Shown here: piece after piece, positions 13,684-18,657 of the stretch
How positions within the stretch are numbered: the stretch's first letter is position 1
Layout of the letters: the number at the start of each line of letters is the position of its first letter
From: an uncultured Cytophagaceae bacterium
Lineage (GTDB): Bacteria; Bacteroidota; Bacteroidia; Cytophagales; Spirosomataceae
Direction of reading: 5' to 3'
Assembly (NCBI GenBank): GCA_938008575.1
Contig: CALLKB010000201.1
Span: 1 to 18,657 of the forward strand
DNA: 18,657 bases
Notes under the pieces: generated by a model
What the model saw: the letters and a program-made list of their open reading frames with translations, nothing else
Databases searched by the model: none
What the model was told of the DNA's origin: nothing
Made by a program: the position numbers and the translations under genes

Positions 13684-15108
13684 ATGAACGAACAAGGCCT
13701 GAAACCCTTTATTGGCATTACAGGCGGAATAGGATCCGGCAAATCAACGATTTGTCGGATTTTTTCTATCCTAGGAATTCCTGTTTTCGAAGCGGATGCA
13801 CATGCGCGGAACATTTGCGACAATGACCCAGAAGTGAAAGCCGCCATCCTCGAAGAATTTGGATCTCGTGCATATCTTCCGGATGGAACCTATAATCGCC
13901 CCTGGATGAAAGGGCTCTTGCAAAAATACCCAGGGGATATCCAGAAACTCAATGCGATTATCCATCCCGCTGTACGCAAAGCAGCCGTCCATTGGCTTGA
14001 AAATGCAGCAGATGCGCCATTTTATTTATACGAGTCGGCATTAATTACCTCGCGAAATAAACCAGAACTGCTCAAGCAACTCATTGCTGTAGCATGTCCT
14101 CTGGATGAGCGAATTCAGCACATTCAAAAAAGAAATAAATCATCTTACATGGAAATCATGCAGATGATTGACCTACAACCTCAACCCGAACAATACCTAC
14201 GTGGCGCTGATTTCGTCATCCAAAATGGCAAAAAAGACCGCGTTTGGCCTCAAATCGAACAAATTATGAAAACCTTGAGCTGTGTTTTATTATTCATTTT
14301 ACTAGGCTTTCAAAGCCATGGACAAATCAAAGCCATGACTTTTAACATTCGCTTAGATACTGAGTCGGATGGCCAAGATCAATGGAAATACCGCGCGAAA
14401 CATTGTGCGGAATTGATTCAATATCACCAAGCAGATATCATCGGAATGCAAGAAGCATTTGTACACCAAATTAAAGACTTCGCAAAAGCACTCCCTGGTT
14501 ACGCCTGGTTTGGAAAAGGCCGCGATGACGGAAAAGAAGCGGGTGAGTTCTCTCCCCTATTTTACAACAAAGCCAAATTCAAACTCATACGCGAAAAGAC
14601 GTTTTGGCTATCCGATTCCTGTGAAAAAGTGGGATTCGGTTGGGACGCTGCCTGTCGCCGCGTAGTTACCTGGGGTGAATTCAAAGAAATCAAATCGGGC
14701 AAGAAATTCTTTGTTTTTAATACGCATTTCGACCATTTAGGCAAGGTAGCCCGTAGAGAAAGTGCAAAATTAGTCCTCGCCAAAGTAGCCGAAATCGCCG
14801 GAAAATCCCCGGCCATCATCACAGGCGATTTTAATGCAACACCGGATGATGAACCGATTCAAATCATTCTCGACAAAGCCAATTCGAAACACTTGACCGA
14901 CAGCGAAACGATCAGTTCGAGTGCGCATTATGGCCCTTACAGTTCATTCAATGGCTTTAAACAGGAACAAGAAGGCAAACACATCGACTATATTTTCGTG
15001 AAAAATGGGGTCACATGTAGTCAACATGCGACGCATTCCGAGACATGGGCGGGACGATTCCCAACCGATCATTTTCCTGTCAGTGCAATCTTGCATTTAC
15101 CCAACTAG
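13684..15108 (+). CDS. coaE: Dephospho-CoA kinase fused in frame to a signal-peptide-bearing endonuclease/exonuclease/phosphatase domain
   Basis: One uninterrupted frame of 474 residues holds two proteins. Residues 1-~195 are dephospho-CoA kinase (CoaE), the last step of CoA synthesis: P-loop GGIGSGKS (14-21, K20), FEADAHAR (35-42), 'AIIHPAVR' and a normal C-terminal ADFVIQNG. M195 then starts a typical signal peptide (MKTLSCVLLFILLGFQSHGQ). It leads into an EEP-family metal hydrolase with all main catalytic residues: N221 (MTFN), E257 (GMQEA), H348 (NTHFDH), D382 and N384 (TGDFNA), D435 (HIDYIF), D462-H463 (TDHFPV). CoaE works in the cytoplasm, while the EEP part should be periplasmic. Possible explanations are a tethered two-compartment protein, cleavage by signal peptidase, internal initiation at 14266, or a lost coaE stop (mutation or sequence error). 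Separate coaE genes end near residue 195, so the join is exact. Confidence 0.85.
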   Translation: MNEQGLKPFIGITGGIGSGKSTICRIFSILGIPVFEADAHARNICDNDPEVKAAILEEFGSRAYLPDGTYNRPWMKGLLQKYPGDIQKLNAIIHPAVRKAAVHWLENAADAPFYLYESALITSRNKPELLKQLIAVACPLDERIQHIQKRNKSSYMEIMQMIDLQPQPEQYLRGADFVIQNGKKDRVWPQIEQIMKTLSCVLLFILLGFQSHGQIKAMTFNIRLDTESDGQDQWKYRAKHCAELIQYHQADIIGMQEAFVHQIKDFAKALPGYAWFGKGRDDGKEAGEFSPLFYNKAKFKLIREKTFWLSDSCEKVGFGWDAACRRVVTWGEFKEIKSGKKFFVFNTHFDHLGKVARRESAKLVLAKVAEIAGKSPAIITGDFNATPDDEPIQIILDKANSKHLTDSETISSSAHYGPYSSFNGFKQEQEGKHIDYIFVKNGVTCSQHATHSETWAGRFPTDHFPVSAILHLPN

Positions 15109-15111
15109 CTT

Positions 15112-15143
15112 ATTGGAATTTGCTCGCGTAAAAGTTAACTTGC
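15112..15143 (+). promoter_or_regulatory. Possible promoter of dnaX
   Basis: ATTG at 15112-15115, 20 nt spacer, TAACTTGC at 15136-15143, then AGT and the ATG at 15147. The -7 box is one base short of the TAnnTTTG consensus. Transcription would start at or next to the start codon. The 38-nt gap 15109-15146 has no terminator hairpin. Confidence 0.35.
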
Positions 15144-15146
15144 AGT

Positions 15147-16934
15147 ATGGAAAATTTCATTGTTTCAGCACGAAAATACCGACCTACCCAATTTGATTCG
15201 GTCGTAGGCCAAAGTCACATTACCACCACTTTAAAGAATGCAATTAAGTCAAACCATTTGGCACAAGCTTTCTTGTTCTGTGGCCCTCGTGGAGTAGGTA
15301 AAACGACTTGTGCGCGTATTTTAGCGAAAACAATTAATTGCGAAAATATCGGAACCGATGGCGAGGCTTGTGGTACATGCCCATCTTGCCAATCCTTCCA
15401 AGACAATACTTCCCTAACGATTCATGAACTTGATGCGGCGTCCAACAACTCGGTGGATGATATCCGTAACTTGATTGATCAAGTGCGCTATCCACCTCAA
15501 CGCGGTCGTTATAAAATCTACATCATCGATGAGGTTCACATGCTTTCAGCAGCGGCATTCAATGCCTTTTTGAAAACTTTGGAAGAACCTCCGTCCTATG
15601 CCATTTTCATTCTAGCCACGACGGAGAAGCATAAAATTTTGCCAACCATCCTTTCTCGTTGCCAGATATTTGATTTCAATCGGATTCAATGGAAAGACAT
15701 GGCCGATCATCTTGCTAACATCGCCGTAAAGGAAAATATTCAAGCTGAGCCATCAGCTTTGGAATTGATTGCGATTAAGGCCGACGGTGGTTTGCGTGAT
15801 GCGCTATCGATGTTCGATTTGAACGTTACTTTCTCAACGGACAATGCCTTACGTCATAAAGATGTGTTAGAGAACTTACACATCTTGGATAGCGATTATT
15901 ATGTGAGCTTGACGAATCATTTGATCCAACAAAACCATGTAGAGACGCTCGTTTTATTAGACGAAATCATGCGCAAAGGTTTTGATGGCCAGCAATTCAT
16001 CAGCGGTTTCATGGAACACCTTCGTAATTTACTTTTTGCCAAAGATCCACAGACCTTGGCTTTAATGGAGATTTCGGACGAATCCCGCGCGAAGTTCAAG
16101 CAACAAGCCGAATTAACGAGTACTTCTTTCTTGCTTTCAGCAATGAACATTTGTTCAACTTGTGAGAGCAATTATAAGTCGGCGAAAAACGCCCGACTCC
16201 ACCTCGAACTCTGCTTATTAAAAATCAATTATTTACCGTCTGTTTACCAACTCGCCACGGAGGGCAGTAGCGGAAAAAAGCCTGAGCCCCAAGCTAAAAG
16301 CGCTGGGGCCACAACACAGCCAACACCTGTTACAGCAGCTCCAGCCATTGAAACAGTCACAGCAGCCGTGATAGAAACGCCTGTTGTCGCAAGCGAGCCT
16401 ACAGCTCCACAGGTGAAAGATGTACCCAAACCTTCTGCGAAACCGGTTGCGCAAATGCCAGCTGCTGGCCTAGGAGGCTTACGCTCTAGCAAGAGTGTGA
16501 TCAAGCCTAAAGCACAGGAGAATGAGGTTAAAGAGCAAGCTGTAGCGAGCGATTTCAACAACCAAGACTTTGACCTTCCGAAATTCTTAGGAGTTTGGAA
16601 TGAGATTGCCAAAAAATACAAGGACGCGAATTTGATTAACAAATTTGTGATGATGGACCGACCGATCGAATTAATCGATACAGTTGCGCACATGAAAGTT
16701 GAAAACGAAGTGCAGGTTCAACATTTCAATGAGCAATTGCGCATGGAGGTTTTGGGCACATTGCGTGAACGCTTGCAAAACTATGCCATTGACATTGTCT
16801 TAGATGTGACGGCTCAAGAAAATGGAGACAAAAAACTTCTTTATACGCAGTCGGACAAATACGATTTCTTAGTCCAAAAACATCCTTTACTAGGAGAGCT
16901 GAAACAAAAATTAGGCTTAGATCACGAATTTTAG
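15147..16934 (+). CDS. dnaX: DNA polymerase III subunit tau (and gamma by frameshift)
   Basis: 595-residue clamp-loader ATPase that loads the beta clamp and, as tau, links polymerase cores to helicase. AAA+ domains I-III span ~1-365: Walker A GPRGVGKT (46-53, K52), zinc site C65/C75/C78/C81, Walker B IIDEVH (126-131), sensor ATTE and arginine finger SRC (170-172). A Pro/Ala/Thr-rich linker of ~100 residues (~372-475) follows, then the tau-specific C-terminal domain (~477-595). The linker contains a complete -1 frameshift signal at 16259-16309, predicting a short gamma form of 379 residues that stops after domain III. The gene stands alone after the coaE/EEP frame and ends 1 nt from the stop of the convergent proA. 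Confidence 0.95.
   Translation: MENFIVSARKYRPTQFDSVVGQSHITTTLKNAIKSNHLAQAFLFCGPRGVGKTTCARILAKTINCENIGTDGEACGTCPSCQSFQDNTSLTIHELDAASNNSVDDIRNLIDQVRYPPQRGRYKIYIIDEVHMLSAAAFNAFLKTLEEPPSYAIFILATTEKHKILPTILSRCQIFDFNRIQWKDMADHLANIAVKENIQAEPSALELIAIKADGGLRDALSMFDLNVTFSTDNALRHKDVLENLHILDSDYYVSLTNHLIQQNHVETLVLLDEIMRKGFDGQQFISGFMEHLRNLLFAKDPQTLALMEISDESRAKFKQQAELTSTSFLLSAMNICSTCESNYKSAKNARLHLELCLLKINYLPSVYQLATEGSSGKKPEPQAKSAGATTQPTPVTAAPAIETVTAAVIETPVVASEPTAPQVKDVPKPSAKPVAQMPAAGLGGLRSSKSVIKPKAQENEVKEQAVASDFNNQDFDLPKFLGVWNEIAKKYKDANLINKFVMMDRPIELIDTVAHMKVENEVQVQHFNEQLRMEVLGTLRERLQNYAIDIVLDVTAQENGDKKLLYTQSDKYDFLVQKHPLLGELKQKLGLDHEF
16259..16309 (+). promoter_or_regulatory. Programmed -1 ribosomal frameshift signal in dnaX (gamma subunit)
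   Basis: Four elements are in order. (1) SD-like GGAGGG at 16259-16264. (2) After 9 nt, the slippery heptamer A AAA AAG at 16274-16280, in the correct phase (codons GGA AAA AAG = G376 K377 K378). (3) After a 5-nt spacer, a stem-loop from 16286 to 16309: GCCCC pairs with GGGGC, then AGC with GCT around one bulged A, with loop TAAAAGC. (4) In the -1 frame the next codons are GCC TGA, with TGA at 16283-16285. The design and spacings match the known E. coli dnaX signal. The product would be residues 1-378 plus one Ala (379 residues). Function in this organism is inference from that match. Confidence 0.75.
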
Positions 16935-16935
16935 G

Positions 16936-18192
16936 CTAGCGAATCTGACCTGACCCCTGAATCACCCATTTTTCTGTTACTAATTTTTCCAACGCAAAGG
17001 GACCACGGGCATGTAGTTTTTGGGTCGAAATACCAATTTCAGCACCTAAATCGAAAACGCCACCGTCGGTGAATCGAGTCGATGCATTCCAATAAACCGC
17101 CGCCGCGTCTACCGCCTGCAAGAATAATTGCGCTTCTGCAGTATCCTCGGTCACAATCGCTTCCGAATGACGCGAAGAGAATTGATCGATGTGGTTCAAG
17201 GCCTCTGCTAGATCATCGACTACCTTCATCGAACAGGCAAAATCCAAGAATTCCCTACCAAAATCAGCCGATTCAGCACGATGTAAATACGGATATTGAA
17301 TGGCACTCAAGGCATCGAAAGCAGCTGAATCAGCAAATATTTGAACCTTATATTGAATAAAATCAGCTGCAATCTTTTGAACAAAAGCAATTAATTGAGT
17401 CCGATGCACGATGACGGTATCCAATGAATTACACACGGATGGCCGCGATACTTTGGCATTTACTACGATAGGAACAGCCATTTCGAGGTTCGCACGCTCC
17501 GCCACATAGGTATGGCAAACGCCCGCTCCTGTCTCAATCGTAGGAACTAATGATTCCCGACGAACCCGTTGGATCAAGGCATCCGAACCCCGTGGAATTA
17601 TCACATCAATGTATTTCGTTGCTTGTAGCAAAGTAGTTACATGCGCACGATCCGTGGGCAATAGGCGTACGAGGTCAGTAGATAATTGTTGGGACGTTAA
17701 AGCTTGATGGATTAAATCCACCAAAACCTGATTCGTAAACCAAGCATCTGTTCCTCCACGCAATACGGCAGCATTTCCTGAACGAATACATAAGGCGGCC
17801 ACATCAATCGTCACATTCGGACGAGATTCGTAAATTACCCCCACAACACCTAAAGGCACGGCAATCTTTTGCAGATGCAATCCGTTCGCAATTACCTTAT
17901 CGATTAGCACCTGACCGGATGGGTCTGGCAATGCAGCTACATCATGAAGACTAGCTGCCAATGCTTCTATGCGAGCTTCTGTCAATAAAAGACGATCGCG
18001 CATCGGATTTTCAGGATCAATATTGGCCAAATCTTTCGCATTCTCGCGAATAATGGATACTTGTTCCTCTCTCAACAAATCGGCTAAGCGATGAAGAACC
18101 GAAATTTTCGTGGGAGCATCCGCCGAGGCTAATTGGGTAGAAGCTTTGCGCGTTGCAGCTAATAAGGGTAATATATCAACAATCTGAGACAT
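16936..18192 (-). CDS. proA: Glutamate-5-semialdehyde dehydrogenase (gamma-glutamyl phosphate reductase)
   Basis: ProA reduces gamma-glutamyl phosphate to glutamate-5-semialdehyde with NADPH, the second step of proline synthesis, in the cytoplasm. I place the start at the ATG 18190-18192 (MSQIVDILPLLAATRKA), giving 418 residues, the normal ProA length. The frame is open upstream to 18285, but those residues are unlike ProA and overlap the preceding gene. Motifs in this numbering are VPLGVVGVIYESRPNVT (112-128), IIPRGSDALI (198-207), ETGAGVCHTYV (220-230) and the catalytic cysteine C254 in SRPSVCNSLDT. proB is not in the window. A consensus promoter lies right before the ATG, and its stop codon is 1 nt from that of dnaX. 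Confidence 0.93.
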   Translation of the reverse strand: MSQIVDILPLLAATRKASTQLASADAPTKISVLHRLADLLREEQVSIIRENAKDLANIDPENPMRDRLLLTEARIEALAASLHDVAALPDPSGQVLIDKVIANGLHLQKIAVPLGVVGVIYESRPNVTIDVAALCIRSGNAAVLRGGTDAWFTNQVLVDLIHQALTSQQLSTDLVRLLPTDRAHVTTLLQATKYIDVIIPRGSDALIQRVRRESLVPTIETGAGVCHTYVAERANLEMAVPIVVNAKVSRPSVCNSLDTVIVHRTQLIAFVQKIAADFIQYKVQIFADSAAFDALSAIQYPYLHRAESADFGREFLDFACSMKVVDDLAEALNHIDQFSSRHSEAIVTEDTAEAQLFLQAVDAAAVYWNASTRFTDGGVFDLGAEIGISTQKLHARGPFALEKLVTEKWVIQGSGQIR

Positions 18193-18203
18193 TTGACAAA
18201 TGT
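18189..18203. repeat. Perfect palindrome over the proA start codon and -7 box
   Basis: ACATTTG (18189-18195), one base, CAAATGT (18197-18203). One arm contains the start codon of proA and the other lies within the -7 box TACATTTG. It could be an operator or coincidence: a 7-bp match of this spacing is expected about once by chance in a window this size. Confidence 0.35.
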
Positions 18204-18227
18204 AAGAAAAGCTGACCTTAGTCCAAA
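18197..18227 (-). promoter_or_regulatory. Consensus Bacteroidota promoter of proA
   Basis: On the minus strand TTTG (18227-18224), exactly 19 nt, then TACATTTG (18204-18197): both boxes and the spacing match the -33/-7 consensus. The -7 box ends only 4 nt before the ATG, so transcription is expected to start at or beside the start codon. The -33 box lies within the last codons of the upstream CotH-like gene. Confidence 0.65.
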
Positions 18228-18657
18228 CTTTTAACAATGGGGAATCGGTAGAGAATATTGTCGTCATGTAAGACGAAAAGCACATAACGCCCGGAAGCCA
18301 AGCTCGATAAATCCAAGGAAATCACCTGAGGACCCGGCGCTTTGTGCCCGAGTTGTTCTTGTTTGATTGATCGCCCCGATAAATCATATACTTTCACATG
18401 AAGATTGGCAGCATGCTGCAGCGGAAATGTTAAATTTATAACTTGACCAGCAGGATTTGGAAAGGCCCTCACGGGAATTTCTTCCTCCTTTCCTAGCACT
18501 AAAGTGGCATCCAAGGCTCCTATCGCTGCATCAAGCCAGGCAATGCGCGCTGAGATCCAGTTTTCCATCCAGAATAATTCATCATTTGCATTATTCCCAA
18601 CGAAATAATTGGGCCAAACCTTTTTCCCATACAGTGGAAAACGGCCAAAATTACGTT
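18218..18657 (-). CDS. CotH-like protein with C-terminal type IX secretion sorting domain (partial at right edge)
   Basis: The frame is open from the right edge and ends with TAA at 18218-18220, so only the last ~145 residues are seen. The first part (GKKVWPNYFVGNNANDELFWMENW then ISARIAWLDAAIG) resembles the end of the CotH kinase domain, where a 'W...R..WlD' helix closes the fold. The last ~80 residues form a type A sorting domain: PVRAFPNPAGQVINLTFP, 'KVYDLSGRSI', 'LASGRYVLFVLHD'. This domain directs proteins through the type IX secretion system to the cell surface or medium, and is cleaved on export. CotH kinases phosphorylate proteins, but the catalytic residues lie outside the window, so activity cannot be judged. 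The gene ends 25 nt before proA on the same strand; a proA promoter between them suggests separate transcription. Confidence 0.75.
   Translation of the reverse strand, partial: RNFGRFPLYGKKVWPNYFVGNNANDELFWMENWISARIAWLDAAIGALDATLVLGKEEEIPVRAFPNPAGQVINLTFPLQHAANLHVKVYDLSGRSIKQEQLGHKAPGPQVISLDLSSLASGRYVLFVLHDDNILYRFPIVKSLD

Noticed and set aside
16274..16280. Transcriptional slippage at the A6 run as the source of gamma, as in Thermus
   Set aside because: Thermus uses a run of about nine A. Six A with an in-phase heptamer, an upstream SD-like element and a spaced hairpin fits ribosomal frameshifting better, though slippage is not excluded.
16244..16693. 149-codon open frame on the minus strand inside dnaX
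   Set aside because: It lies opposite the Pro/Ala-rich linker of dnaX, where low-complexity codons keep the opposite frame open; the product resembles nothing and has no promoter.
18193..18285. Upstream in-frame start for proA
   Set aside because: It would overlap the CotH-like gene by 68 nt, add 31 residues foreign to ProA, and place the start upstream of the consensus promoter.

Overview
This window looks like chromosomal DNA from a member of the Bacteroidota, most likely a moderately AT-rich cytophagal (Cytophagales) bacterium. The evidence is a C-terminal type IX secretion sorting domain, a long Bacteroidota-style NusB, the nusB-YtxH-DUF1573-yajC-coaE operon, TAnnTTTG-type promoters in place of sigma70 hexamers, and few ribosome binding sites. 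The genus is not determined. Nothing suggests a prophage, transposon, CRISPR array or RNA gene. Genes are packed tightly, and no gene-free stretch exceeds about 115 bases.

Layout. Position 3-464 is the 3' end of a family 2 glycosyltransferase. 532-4478 is a two-gene exported operon: a very large PVC-type dehydrogenase with beta-propeller, HEAT repeats and cytochrome c, then a Tat-exported TIM-barrel sugar isomerase. 4531-4818 is a small ArsR/SdpR-type repressor with a perfect palindrome before it, followed by an unrecognised 167-residue gene (4864-5367). On the minus strand, 8175 down to 5368 holds an overlapping three-gene unit: MOSC protein, UbiA-like membrane protein and MFS exporter. 8290-9597 is an outer-membrane efflux (TolC-type) protein, convergent with a type I ABC exporter half (11376-9592). 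Divergent from the ABC gene is the housekeeping operon 11468-15108: nusB, ytxH-like, DUF1573 lipoprotein, yajC, and one open frame that joins dephospho-CoA kinase to a signal-peptide-bearing endonuclease/exonuclease/phosphatase domain. dnaX follows at 15147-16934, then proA and the end of a CotH-like T9SS cargo protein on the minus strand.

The two strongest unusual signals are these. (1) dnaX carries a complete E. coli-style programmed -1 frameshift cassette: an SD-like GGAGGG, 9 nt, the slippery heptamer A AAA AAG in the correct frame, 5 nt, then a GC-rich stem-loop. A -1 frame TGA lies one codon after the slip, so a 379-residue gamma subunit is predicted beside the 595-residue tau. (2) The coaE stop codon is absent, so the kinase runs seamlessly into the signal peptide of a periplasmic-type EEP hydrolase. 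Lesser signals are a repressor operator wrapped around its own promoter, promoter boxes so close to start codons that leaderless mRNAs are expected (best case proA), three convergent gene pairs with no intergenic space, and an ABC exporter with the catalytic Glu replaced by Asp.
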